Shown here one piece after another: positions 33,907 through 42,132 of a stretch of 45,326 nt of DNA (within the stretch, counting starts at the first letter, position 1; each line of letters starts with the position of its first letter). Source of the stretch: Waterburya agarophytonicola KI4 (GTDB lineage Bacteria; Cyanobacteriota; Cyanobacteriia; Cyanobacteriales; Xenococcaceae); the NCBI RefSeq assembly GCF_020640915.1, contig NZ_JADWDC010000038.1:1-45326 (forward strand). The letters are read 5' to 3'. The notes below the pieces were generated by a model that saw only the letters and a list, made by a program, of their open reading frames with translations, made no database searches and had not been told where the DNA came from. The position numbers and the translations under genes are program-made.

Positions 33907-35744
33907 AATATTGATTGCATCAAACTATTAATAAGTTTTAGAGATATTCCATATAGTAAAAACTGTAGCGCGAGGATAGTTAAGATTCCCAAGAAAACTG
34001 TCGAATAACCATTTTTGAAATTGAGACTAAAACTTTTAATTAAGCGATCGCACCCCAAGATAGCCAAAATAAAAAAAACAATACTACCTAATAAATTAAA
34101 TGCTGGCAAACTAACTGCTAGCAACTGTGATATACCTAGAATAAAAGCAATTTGATAAACAGTTTGAAGGCGATTTTTAATATCAATACCCAACTTAAAT
34201 CTAGAAACAATTGCTAAGCTAATTGCCGAAAATAAAGTATATAATCCCAAATTAATCAAGTTAGTATAAATGCCAAAAGAAAAATTAGTATCTGATACAT
34301 TTTCTGGCCGATAATATTCTTGAGGCCAATTCAATGGAATAACATCGCTAGCGAGCTTGGTGGGAGATCGTTCTCCTTCTCCCGTAGTATAGACACAGCC
34401 AACCCTAATATTTCCAGATTGGGTAGCATGCTTCTGTACGGCTTCAACTACATAAATATGAGGAAAAATTTTCTCCCCATAACTCGATACAACAGGATTT
34501 TGGGTAGGATCTAAACTATTAAATGCTCCCGCCTTAACATTAGCAAACCTCTGACAACCGTAAGCTGCAACTGTCTGGGTGACTTGAGATAAAGGAAAAA
34601 TACTTTCTTCAGAGCGAGCGATCGCTTTTTCTCCTGCTAAATTAACTCCCAAACGACAATAATTAGGGGAGCCAATAGTAGTTTGACACAGGGCAGGAAT
34701 TTCTTGAGAAGTAGAGCGAGTATCGACTCCATTGGTATACACTCCCAAAAAAATCAATACTACCGTAGCCAAAATCCAAACCACAGGAATAATCAAGCGA
34801 TCGATGAATCGAGCTTGATTCTTGTCAAAATCATCAAATCGTTCCTCTTTGTCAGTTTGAGCATTAACAGGAGCAAAACCATATTCCGTACTGCTACGTT
34901 TAACTTTGTTAGCAGCAGGCTTTTTCTCCTCTATTGACTTAAATTCTGCTAGAGTTGCCAAACTATCAAAACAATAGCGACTCAGCCAAATAGCCATAGT
35001 ACTACGATCTTCAATTGGTAATTCAGTAATTTGCTTGAGCCATCTTTTAACAGCAATAGGAGCATTTTCTGGATCGGTAGTTGTCTTGCCTTTAAAATAG
35101 TCATCCAAGCCAGGGAGTATTTTGTGTTGATTGCTGGAGGATAAATGATGAAAAAACTTAACCAAGCGGATAATTTCTTTTTGAGGCGGAATAATATCCC
35201 CTGTAAGTATTTTCCGATTACTCACAAAACAATATTCAGCCAGACCATGAATTTCAGTTTTAGTTTCGATGCCCCAAAGATCGCTTTCTTTGGCAAAGGT
35301 ATGAATTTCTTCTTCTTCTAGAGGTTTACCATGAATCAGTCCTGTATTTTGCAGCAAACCCGTATCCTCAATACTAACTTCATCTTGAAAATCTTCAAAT
35401 TCCTGCAAATTTATTACTTCTGCTCGATCCAGGGTCGAATTGCCAAGAGTATCCATCTCTTCTTCATCAATTTGAATCGGCGACTCCATAAAAACTTGCC
35501 AGTCTGGTTCGACTTCTCCCAATTTACGGCTGTAGAGCCATATCCCCGACAAAGTATCCAAACCCAAACTTGCGATCGCACTTGAGATTGTATCTGCTAG
35601 TAATACATAATCTGCAAGATAATCTGCTTTGCGGTTGATATAGATGTGTAGCTTAGAATTGTGGACAATGACCTGAAAGCGCAAATTCTTATTACCACAG
35701 GAACTTTTCAAAGCTCGAACTATCAAATCTCGATCCATAACCAC
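33903..35744 (-). CDS. Large membrane protein of unknown function, first gene of the radical SAM operon
   Basis: The 613-residue protein has a cytoplasmic N-terminal domain of about 315 residues, whose first 90 residues look like a small alpha/beta fold (FQVIVHNSKLHIYINRKAD). A membrane helix lies at about 317-337. An external domain at 338-490 has four cysteines (353, 363, 397, 450), possibly two disulfides. A C-terminal bundle of about four helices lies at 491-602. I know no name for it, but its composition is like that of cyanobacterial conserved membrane proteins. The track start is GTG at 35744, and the ATG at 35738 is an equally good choice. Its stop overlaps the radical SAM start codon. 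A soluble sensing or docking part plus a periplasmic domain suggests an envelope role. Confidence 0.7.
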   Translation of the reverse strand: MVMDRDLIVRALKSSCGNKNLRFQVIVHNSKLHIYINRKADYLADYVLLADTISSAIASLGLDTLSGIWLYSRKLGEVEPDWQVFMESPIQIDEEEMDTLGNSTLDRAEVINLQEFEDFQDEVSIEDTGLLQNTGLIHGKPLEEEEIHTFAKESDLWGIETKTEIHGLAEYCFVSNRKILTGDIIPPQKEIIRLVKFFHHLSSSNQHKILPGLDDYFKGKTTTDPENAPIAVKRWLKQITELPIEDRSTMAIWLSRYCFDSLATLAEFKSIEEKKPAANKVKRSSTEYGFAPVNAQTDKEERFDDFDKNQARFIDRLIIPVVWILATVVLIFLGVYTNGVDTRSTSQEIPALCQTTIGSPNYCRLGVNLAGEKAIARSEESIFPLSQVTQTVAAYGCQRFANVKAGAFNSLDPTQNPVVSSYGEKIFPHIYVVEAVQKHATQSGNIRVGCVYTTGEGERSPTKLASDVIPLNWPQEYYRPENVSDTNFSFGIYTNLINLGLYTLFSAISLAIVSRFKLGIDIKNRLQTVYQIAFILGISQLLAVSLPAFNLLGSIVFFILAILGCDRLIKSFSLNFKNGYSTVFLGILTILALQFLLYGISLKLINSLMQSIL

Positions 35745-35895
35745 ACAACTTGGGACATAACAGTATCAAGCTTATGATGCCCAAAAAGATCGGTAAAATT
35801 CGTTTATCCTATGGGAAAGACCTAGTTATTTATAGGAGAGAATTGCCAGATCGCGCTACCATTTTTTCATGAAACTGAGAATTCAATAAGTATAT

Positions 35896-36261
35896 ATGTC
35901 GATCGAGAAAAACCTCTTACCCACAGAAATTATCCTAACTCCCGCACGTCAATGTATTGCAAAGCTCAATCTCAATCGTCGATTGCAACCAGGAAACTAT
36001 TTGGATTTTGAGGGTAAAACCTACGCCATCCTTGAAAGACATCATTTCTATCAATATCGAGTGGGAGGCTATCGTTTTGATAAAGCGACACTGCACGTTC
36101 AAGAGTCAAAAAGACCAGAAGAAACTAGTCTCATCGGAGATCGCTATGTGATTGGTAATGCCAACTGTCGTTTCAATGCGCGATCGGAAATTATGCGCTG
36201 TGCGGTCAATCCAGAAGGACCTTGCCAGGAATGTCGTTATTTTGAATTAGCCAACAATTAA
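35896..36261 (+). CDS. DUF6464-like conserved cyanobacterial protein
   Basis: The 121-residue protein has a beta-rich N-terminus (GNYLDFEGKTYAILERHHFY at 33-52) and a cysteine-containing C-terminus with IGNANCRFNARSEIMRCAVN, then a CQEC pair four residues further on. The four cysteines could bind zinc. The pattern matches what I remember as DUF6464, widespread in cyanobacteria and without known function. The ATG at 35896 begins a good frame, but no strong ribosome binding site is seen. The next gene follows after 12 bases on the same strand, so they may be cotranscribed. Confidence 0.7.
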   Translation: MSIEKNLLPTEIILTPARQCIAKLNLNRRLQPGNYLDFEGKTYAILERHHFYQYRVGGYRFDKATLHVQESKRPEETSLIGDRYVIGNANCRFNARSEIMRCAVNPEGPCQECRYFELANN

Positions 36262-36273
36262 AACCAAAAAATA

Positions 36274-36993
36274 GTGTTAAATCGAACAATATACATCCAA
36301 AATATTTTCACTGAGCAAAGTATCGGGGACTCTATGATGCAGGGATTTGTTCAAAACTACATGGGATACGAGCAATTAGGGACTTATCTAATTTCTCTCT
36401 TTGTAGCACTAATCTTGGCTGCAATTATTGCTTTCCATCCCCAAACCTATGGTAAAAAAGAAGATATTAATGAGATTGAAGCACCGAAAACTCTGATATT
36501 TTATGCCATAATCGGTTCTCTGGTTGGGGCAACGGTAGCTGATTATGGCCCTGAATTAGGATTTATTTTTTTTGGTTTAGGTGGGCTGATGCGTTTTCGT
36601 ACCAACACGGGTACATCTATTCAAACTGGAAGATTAATTTTAGTAGCATTAATCGGTCTTTGCTGTGGCTTAAAAATGCTCTATATTGCGGTAATATCTA
36701 CCCTGGTGGCTTGGATTTTAATTTACTTCCTAGAAAGAAGAACTCTCTATCAAATAGAAATTAAAGGCTTTAAAAATAAGCTTTTTCTCGAATCAGTTTC
36801 CGCCTATCGCCGCTTGCTGAAAAAGCAAAAATGCAACATTATTATTGAGAAAAAAAATCTCGACAAATCTAAAGTTAGTTTTATTTTTAGTTCCCCTCCC
36901 CACCTGAGAAGAGAAAGTCTAGAGAATTCTTTTAACCAACAAATCCCCGAAGAAAATCGAGGATCTGTCGATTGGAATGTGGGAGTGAAGTAG
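36274..36993 (+). CDS. MgtC/SapB-like integral membrane protein
   Basis: The 239-residue protein has an N-terminal helix at about 37-55, then helices at about 75-90 and 93-105, the loop GGLMRFRTNTGTSIQTGRL, and further helices at about 120-150. A soluble C-terminal domain of about 85 residues follows. The Gly-rich helix ending in a basic RFR and Thr-rich loop recalls the MgtC/SapB fold, but the match is only to the core. Start choice is open: GTG at 36274 gives this frame, while an ATG around residue 21 (36334) would start right before the first helix. Function unknown, perhaps ion homeostasis. Confidence 0.5.
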   Translation: MLNRTIYIQNIFTEQSIGDSMMQGFVQNYMGYEQLGTYLISLFVALILAAIIAFHPQTYGKKEDINEIEAPKTLIFYAIIGSLVGATVADYGPELGFIFFGLGGLMRFRTNTGTSIQTGRLILVALIGLCCGLKMLYIAVISTLVAWILIYFLERRTLYQIEIKGFKNKLFLESVSAYRRLLKKQKCNIIIEKKNLDKSKVSFIFSSPPHLRRESLENSFNQQIPEENRGSVDWNVGVK

Positions 36994-37000
36994 TTAAGAA

Positions 37001-37285
37001 TTATACTTCTACTTTGACTCCTTTCCAGAAAGCGACGTAACCTTTGATATTGTTCGCTTTTTCTTTAGTTTCGGGATAATACCAGGCTGCATCTTTATTT
37101 TCTTTGCCATCAACTACCACGGTGTAGTAGCTCGCTTGTCCTTTCCAGGGACAAGAAGTCTGGGTGGAACTTTCTTTAAAATACTCTTGCTTAATTGAAT
37201 CTGGAGGAAAATATTGATTGTTTTCCACCACTTCTGTGCGATCGCTTTCCGCTATGACTTGACCGTTCCAAATTGCTTTGGGCAT
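37001..37285 (-). CDS. DUF427 domain protein
   Basis: This 94-residue protein is a single DUF427 domain (PF04248). Family marks are the N-terminal KAIWNGQVIAESDRTEVVE at 3-21, YFPPDSIKQEYF near residue 25, and the segment TSCPWKGQASYYTV near residue 43. AAWYYPETKEKA with the conserved aromatic pair follows near residue 66. The fold is a small beta barrel. No firm biochemical function is known for the family. It faces the MgtC-like gene tail to tail with 7 bases between the stop codons. Start ATG at 37285. Confidence 0.92.
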   Translation of the reverse strand: MPKAIWNGQVIAESDRTEVVENNQYFPPDSIKQEYFKESSTQTSCPWKGQASYYTVVVDGKENKDAAWYYPETKEKANNIKGYVAFWKGVKVEV

Positions 37286-37352
37286 TGTTTTAAAATTAAA
37301 TAATTGCGCTATTGATTATCTTATGATTTACAGGCGATCAAAAACCACTCGT

Positions 37353-37871
37353 TTATACTTTACCCAGCCATAGCAAGCTAGCAGTAATCGTCGCTATTAA
37401 GAATAAAGCAAACCAAATAAACTGATTATCTTGACTATCTGAGGGGGGTCGCTCTAAGTCGATTTTTGGCAATTCAACTGAACTTTTAGGGGTTTGTTTT
37501 TTTGCTGCAACATAGCGAGATAAACCAGGCTCGGCATCTCTCAGATCGGGAATTTCACTCATCCACTCCTTCGGACGCTCTAACTTGGGAGCTTTAATAA
37601 TATATAAAATACGTTGGGCTTGTTCGCGGGTTTGGGTGTTGGGATGGAGGATTAATTCTTGACATAAGGCGATCGCTTCGGGGATTTTGTCCGCAGCTTG
37701 ATAGGCACTCAGTAGCCATATTTGAACTTCTCCTCCTCGTCTTGAATTGAGGGGGATTAATTCTCGTGCAGCTTCTAAATATTCAATACTAAGACGATAA
37801 TTTCCCCTTTCTAAGGCAGTTTGTCCTGCTTGAAATTTTTGCTGAAACTTTTCTAGATTATCTGTCGTCAC
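37353..37871 (-). CDS. TPR-like protein with C-terminal membrane anchor
   Basis: The likely product of 172 residues starts at a GTG (37871), giving MTTDNLEKFQQKFQAGQ after fMet substitution. A TPR-like helical part follows, GQTALERGNYRLSIEYLEAA (about 17-36), with a second repeat-like region near 55-80. A proline-rich linker comes next, and a C-terminal hydrophobic helix IWFALFLIATITASLLW ends the protein. It is therefore a tail-anchored protein facing the cytoplasm. A longer frame from TTG at 37952 adds 27 residues without family-like character. I know no specific function. The divergent gene at 37958 starts only 87 bases from this start. Confidence 0.6.
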   Translation of the reverse strand: MTTDNLEKFQQKFQAGQTALERGNYRLSIEYLEAARELIPLNSRRGGEVQIWLLSAYQAADKIPEAIALCQELILHPNTQTREQAQRILYIIKAPKLERPKEWMSEIPDLRDAEPGLSRYVAAKKQTPKSSVELPKIDLERPPSDSQDNQFIWFALFLIATITASLLWLGKV

Positions 37872-37957
37872 TGTTAGATATATTGTGGTTATTACTGAGG
37901 TTTCTCTGACAATTATTTTACTGTTCTCAAGATCTAAACAATAATGTACCAAATATC

Positions 37958-38410
37958 ATGATCCAAGAAAATCAATCTAAATTCAATTGGCGTAATACTT
38001 TCGGTGCGTTAGCAGTGGGGTTAGTTTCCCTTGGCTGTTTAGATACTTTCGCCACAGCAGCACCAATTCCAGAGAATTTTGAGATAGCGCAAGTAGGTAT
38101 TCGCAGTAGAGTGCAATCCCCAGTTCCTCTCAACCTGAAACCTCGCTTTCATACTCCTTTACCTCGGAGCAACTATTCTAACTATCGCCATCATGATTAT
38201 GGCAGAGACAATTACCACCATCCCCACCACAGTAGAAATAGTAGAAATCGCGATCGCGGTAAAGTGATTATTATTAGTCCTGGCGGTATTTACGGTAGTC
38301 ATCGCAACGAAAGCGATCGCGGTAGCTACTATAATCGTGGCAGTTATAATCGCCATCCCCATGGCAGCGATCGCCGTACCCGAGGCAGTTATATTCAAAT
38401 TGGCTTATGA
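37958..38410 (+). CDS. Secreted His/Arg/Ser-rich low-complexity protein
   Basis: The 150-residue protein has an N-terminal signal-like part (short basic region to residue 12, hydrophobic core at 15-34 with a Cys at 27, and a cut near ATAAP). The mature chain is rich in His, Arg, Asn, Tyr and Ser, with repeated HH, SR and GSY words. The hydrophobic KVIIISPGGIYG segment near residue 101 is the only ordered-looking part. The His-rich sequence could bind metals. It resembles hypothetical exported proteins of cyanobacteria but has no recognised domain. It ends immediately before a decayed TnpB-type element. Confidence 0.55.
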   Translation: MIQENQSKFNWRNTFGALAVGLVSLGCLDTFATAAPIPENFEIAQVGIRSRVQSPVPLNLKPRFHTPLPRSNYSNYRHHDYGRDNYHHPHHSRNSRNRDRGKVIIISPGGIYGSHRNESDRGSYYNRGSYNRHPHGSDRRTRGSYIQIGL

Positions 38411-38880
38411 ACTACTCCTACCTACTCCGTGAGGTAGGAGTATCCTAAAATCACGTTTGGGTTGCGGGTCTTATTCCGCTTTCGAGCTTCCCGTCTCACA
38501 GGCTTCTGCCTCCACCAAACAAGTTTAGTTTTGGTCTTATGATGCCTCCACAGGCAGAACCGCCAGCACCGTGCGGTTTATTATTTTTGTTTTATTCGGC
38601 TAACATATGCTGGAATGTATACGGTTAGGTCTTATTGGTATTGTACCCGTACTTTAACACCATCGACATAGAGGTTTTCTTATGATTGAGATCGAGAGCT
38701 AGTCCCTGGCACACTTCTAAGGAAACGAACAGCTCATAGCCTTGCTGAACGAGAACAAAATTATCATACAACGAATGAAACCCATTCTAGATAAAGATTT
38801 CACAATTTATGATTAACTATTTTATTAACGCCTATCGGCGGTGCTATCCATCTCACCACCTGCTAACCGCGAGGTGGGAG
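38411..38880 (-). mobile_element. Decayed TnpB-type (IS200/IS605) element
   Basis: The 512-bp space 38411-38922 has no gene but shows the two ends of a minus-strand IS605-type element. One end has a perfect 9-bp hairpin (CTCCTACCT at 38415, AGGTAGGAG at 38432). The minus-strand stretch inside it, about 38450-38580, is like the 3' end and omega-RNA region of many cyanobacterial tnpB elements: GGCGGTTCTGCCTGTGGAGG, then a guide-proximal purine-rich segment. The other end has a 9-bp stem with one bulged base (CTCACCACCT at 38852, AGGTGGGAG at 38872). Almost all of tnpB is lost. A 53-codon frame in the middle (minus strand) cannot be assigned. Confidence 0.6.
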
Positions 38881-38922
38881 AGTTCCGCACATTTTCGTTA
38901 AATAATCTTTTGGGGCGTTTGC

Positions 38923-39900
38923 TTATCTTGTTTGAAATATATTTTGCACCATCGGCTTGTCTATTCCTGCTGCTGCACGATCTAATTCTGCTATCTCTCC
39001 TGCATCCAGTTGCCAATCTTTAGCTGCGATATTTTCTTGTGCCTGTTGAATGTTCTTCGCCCCAGGAATAGGAATTGCACCTTTAGCAATACACCAATTA
39101 ATCCCTACCTGTGCCATAGTTTTCTGGCGATATAAAGCGATCGCCTCGATACAATTTAACAAAGATTGGGCTTCTGGTACTAATCTTTTAAATAACAAGC
39201 CCCGCAACCCTTTGGGATAGGTTTGAGAATCGGTATATTTTCCCGTAAGAATTCCCAAACACAAAGGACTATAGGCAATTAATTTAATTCCCAGTTCATC
39301 GCAAGTTTCCTTGATACCCAATTCCGTAACAGGATAGGTAGACAGGAGGGAATATTGCACCTGTAAAGTCGCGATCGGAATACTGCGTCTGCTAAATTTG
39401 GCATGAATTTTCTTCAATCTCTTTGTACCGTAGTTAGAAAGTCCTATACCTTTTACCAAACCCCGTTCGTATAAATCCCCCAAACCGTCTAACAATTGTT
39501 CTTCTTGCCAAGGAAAGTAATTAGCAGTTGACCAGTGCATCTGCGCTAAATCTACTCTGCCCATCCTTTCTATCGAAGCTTGTGCTGCTTTCACCATCGA
39601 CTTTCTGGATAACCGCCAAGGATAGGCAGCAAGTTTAGTGGCAAGACAGATATTATCTTTATTTGCTCCTGTATATTCACCGTCAAACTTTCCCAACAGT
39701 TTCTCACTCTGACCATTTAGTTTCCCTGTACCATAAGAATCCCCCGTATCAAACAGAGTCACGCCATTACTAACGCAGAGATTAAAAACCTCTTGCAATT
39801 GAGCGTCCATACTTTCGTCATAACCCCACAGAAGGCGATTTCCCCAAGCCCAAGTACCACAACCCATTTGGGGTAAAACTATTTTTTTAGAAGTTGGCAT
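38923..39900 (-). CDS. Aldo/keto reductase
   Basis: This 325-residue protein is a TIM-barrel oxidoreductase of the AKR family, using NADPH to reduce aldehydes or ketones. The catalytic tetrad is visible: Asp and Tyr in TLFDTGDSYGTGK (near 54-66), Lys in CLATKLAAY and His in LAQMHWS. The phosphate-binding end IPIPGAKNIQQAQENIAA near residue 276 is also typical. The start is ATG at 39900. The substrate is unknown. It is divergent from the RNA ligase gene, with a 68-base spacer that contains a TTTTTA repeat. Its stop codon lies just beyond the decayed TnpB-type element. Confidence 0.94.
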   Translation of the reverse strand: MPTSKKIVLPQMGCGTWAWGNRLLWGYDESMDAQLQEVFNLCVSNGVTLFDTGDSYGTGKLNGQSEKLLGKFDGEYTGANKDNICLATKLAAYPWRLSRKSMVKAAQASIERMGRVDLAQMHWSTANYFPWQEEQLLDGLGDLYERGLVKGIGLSNYGTKRLKKIHAKFSRRSIPIATLQVQYSLLSTYPVTELGIKETCDELGIKLIAYSPLCLGILTGKYTDSQTYPKGLRGLLFKRLVPEAQSLLNCIEAIALYRQKTMAQVGINWCIAKGAIPIPGAKNIQQAQENIAAKDWQLDAGEIAELDRAAAGIDKPMVQNIFQTR

Positions 39901-39912
39901 AATAAAGTTTAA

Positions 39913-39936
39913 TTTTTATTTTTATTTTTATTTTTA
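39913..39936. repeat. TTTTTA hexamer repeated four times in the divergent promoter region
   Basis: Four exact copies of TTTTTA lie between the divergent aldo/keto reductase and RNA ligase genes. Such runs change length by slippage and could alter promoter spacing for either gene. No experiment supports this here. Confidence 0.9.
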
Positions 39937-39968
39937 TATAGAATATACTTAATACACTTGTATAAACC

Positions 39969-40613
39969 ATGTATTCTCAACGCTACAAGTACCCTAGAAC
40001 ACCTCATCTAAGTTTTTCCCCTGGAGTAGGAGGCGACGATCTACAACTCGATCGCGATCGCTTTTTTATTAACTCTCAGGTAGTAGTTACGGAGAAACTA
40101 GACGGTGAAAATACTTCTCTATACCAAGACTATATCCATGCTCGCTCTTTAGATAGTCGCCAGCATCCATCGAGAGCTTGGGTAAAAGCATTACAAGCTT
40201 CTATTGGTCATGATATTCCTTCTGGGTGGCGCATCTGTGGAGAAAATCTCTATGCCAGACATTCTATTGCCTATGAAGATTTAAACAGTTACTTTTATCT
40301 TTTTTCAATTTGGAATCAAGATAACTATTGCTTGAGTTGGGCAGAAACTCAAGAGTGGGCAGAGATTTTAGGTTTAACATTGCCTAAAGTCATGTACAAA
40401 GGCTTGTGGGATGAAAAGAAAATTAGAGCGATCGCAACTAATTTAGATTTAGATGTCTGTGAAGGCTTTGTAGTCAGAAAAGCAGAGCAATTTCACTATG
40501 ATGATTTTGCTCAAAATATAGCTAAATGGGTGCGTCTTCACCACGTTCAAAGCGATGAACATTGGATGTATCAAGAAGTCATACCCAATCAATTATCAAT
40601 TTTCAACGACTAA
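39969..40613 (+). CDS. RNA ligase (Rnl2-like nucleotidyltransferase)
   Basis: The 214-residue protein has the nucleotidyltransferase motifs of RNA ligases. Motif I is EKLDGEN at 42-48 with K43 as AMP acceptor. The motif III region is GENLYA at 91-96 and FYLFSIW. Motif IV is EGFVVRK at 165-171, and motif V is AKWVR at 185-189. It joins a 5'-phosphate to a 3'-OH in RNA through a covalent lysyl-AMP. It lacks the C-terminal domain of T4 Rnl2, so specificity must come from elsewhere. The gene is followed, 104 bases on, by an HD-Pnk gene that makes exactly the ends this ligase needs. Start ATG at 39969. Confidence 0.85.
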   Translation: MYSQRYKYPRTPHLSFSPGVGGDDLQLDRDRFFINSQVVVTEKLDGENTSLYQDYIHARSLDSRQHPSRAWVKALQASIGHDIPSGWRICGENLYARHSIAYEDLNSYFYLFSIWNQDNYCLSWAETQEWAEILGLTLPKVMYKGLWDEKKIRAIATNLDLDVCEGFVVRKAEQFHYDDFAQNIAKWVRLHHVQSDEHWMYQEVIPNQLSIFND

Positions 40614-40633
40614 CGAACAACAACCAAATGTAG

Positions 40634-40689
40634 GGTGGGCAAAATAACCAGTATGTTTTTTGTTGTTTCATAAGCGACTATTGCCCACC
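40634..40689. repeat. Hairpin repeat GGTGGGCAA...TTGCCCACC
   Basis: Perfect 9-base arms at 40634-40642 and 40681-40689 enclose a 38-base spacer. The words TAGGGTGGGCAA and TTGCCCACC are typical of a dispersed palindromic repeat seen in cyanobacterial genomes. It lies in the spacer between the ligase and HD-Pnk genes, and may act as a processing site between them. Confidence 0.7.
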
Positions 40690-40717
40690 AACAATAATTT
40701 AATTCGCCGTAATTTTC

Positions 40718-41980
40718 ATGAAATTTATAACGGAAGTTTTCCAAGGTGCAACCCCAAGTATTGATGAATTTGTCTTAGGTTTAGGCGATCGCATTCCCCA
40801 ATTAAAAGAGTATAAATCTACACCCCAAGATCCAGAATGGCACGCAGAAGGAGACGTACATATTCATGTCGGAATGGTATTGGATGAAACTTACAAAATT
40901 CTGGAAACAGAAGCGACTCATTTATCAAAAGAAGATCGTCTGAGTTTGATTTTGGGCGCATTACTACACGATATTGCCAAACCTCAAACTACTAAGCAGC
41001 AAGAAATACAAGGAATAGTCCGCACTGTCGCGCCGAGACACGCTAGTAAAGGGCGTTCCTATTTAGCACCAAAGTTAATGGGTCTGGGTTTGCCCTATGA
41101 TGTGGTAGAAACCACCTTAGGTTTAGTTGGCTATCATCACGATCCCAAGCAACTAGTCACCAATGATAAACCTTCAGGGAAATATAAAAGAATTGCTCGT
41201 TTAGCCAATCCAGAATTACTTTATTGGTTGGAATTAGCGGATATTCGAGGACGAGAATGCCAAGATAAACAACAGCAATTGAATTACATTGAGATGTATC
41301 GTATGTTTGCCCAAGAATATCAAGCTTGGGAACGTTGTGGTGCGAAATATCAAGCTTGGCGAGAATATTTCCATCGCGAATTGCAAGACTGGGATCTAGA
41401 TACGCGAGACTTAGTTTTTAGTAGAGCGATCGCTCGTTGGGAAGCAGGAGAAATTTTTACTCCCGAATCAGAAATTGCTCGCTCCTATTCCTATCGCAAT
41501 GCCTTTCCCCAAGTAGTTGTGACCTTTGGCGTTAGCGGTTCGGGTAAAAGTACCTGGATTGCCAACAATTTTGCCGAACATACAGTAGTTTCTTTAGATA
41601 ATTTGCGACAACAAATAGCCACATCTCGCAGCGATCAGTCGCAGAATAGTAAAGTAGTTCAACTGGCAAAAGAACAGCTAAAAGCCCTTCTACGTAGTAA
41701 TAGTAAGATCGTCTGGGATGCGACCAATATCAGAAGAGACTTCCGACAACAAGTAATCAATCTCAGTCGTAACTATGGAGCATTAGTTACTCTAGTAATA
41801 TTCCACTGTTCCGAAGATATCTACTTCCAGCGCAATAAAGAACGCCATCATAGTATTCCCGACAACGTATTAGTCAGACAAATAGAACAAATGGAGTTTC
41901 CCGAATTAGACGAGGGCGATCGCACTTTAATTGTCGATGAACAAGGCAATACCTTGGCAACCTATGGTAGTTATATTTAA
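40718..41980 (+). CDS. HD-Pnk: HD phosphohydrolase fused to polynucleotide kinase
   Basis: The 420-residue protein joins two end-healing domains. Residues about 10-235 are an HD domain (EGDVHIH with H48 and H50, LLHDIAK with H84 D85, GYHHDP with H140 H141, and D175). It is expected to remove a 2',3'-cyclic phosphate or phosphate from RNA ends. Residues about 262-420 are a P-loop kinase (GVSGSGKST at 271-279, general-base D294 in SLDNLR, and a WDATNIRRDFR lid region near residue 341), expected to phosphorylate 5'-OH ends. The same architecture was characterised in Runella slithyformis HD-Pnk. With the RNA ligase upstream it completes a healing and sealing pathway. All key motifs are present. 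Start ATG at 40718. Confidence 0.9.
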   Translation: MKFITEVFQGATPSIDEFVLGLGDRIPQLKEYKSTPQDPEWHAEGDVHIHVGMVLDETYKILETEATHLSKEDRLSLILGALLHDIAKPQTTKQQEIQGIVRTVAPRHASKGRSYLAPKLMGLGLPYDVVETTLGLVGYHHDPKQLVTNDKPSGKYKRIARLANPELLYWLELADIRGRECQDKQQQLNYIEMYRMFAQEYQAWERCGAKYQAWREYFHRELQDWDLDTRDLVFSRAIARWEAGEIFTPESEIARSYSYRNAFPQVVVTFGVSGSGKSTWIANNFAEHTVVSLDNLRQQIATSRSDQSQNSKVVQLAKEQLKALLRSNSKIVWDATNIRRDFRQQVINLSRNYGALVTLVIFHCSEDIYFQRNKERHHSIPDNVLVRQIEQMEFPELDEGDRTLIVDEQGNTLATYGSYI

Positions 41981-42132
41981 ACTGTTTTAACTGTTTATCT
42001 TATAACTTGTTAAAATTAGCCAAATAAGCGTAAGTTAGTGAAAAACCAGCAAATATTAGCCAAAAGTTTGTTATCGTTCTGGAAACTAACTTAAATTATC
42101 TATCTTGATCGCTCTCTGGCAAAAGGTAACAC

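Noticed and set aside
38159-38398. Low-complexity frame opposite the His-rich gene
   Set aside because: It mirrors the repetitive codons of the plus-strand gene, which has a signal-like N-terminus.
38596-38800. A 53-codon minus-strand frame inside the decayed TnpB-type element that faintly recalls Ycf35
   Set aside because: The similarity is too weak to claim and the frame has no start codon or ribosome binding site.
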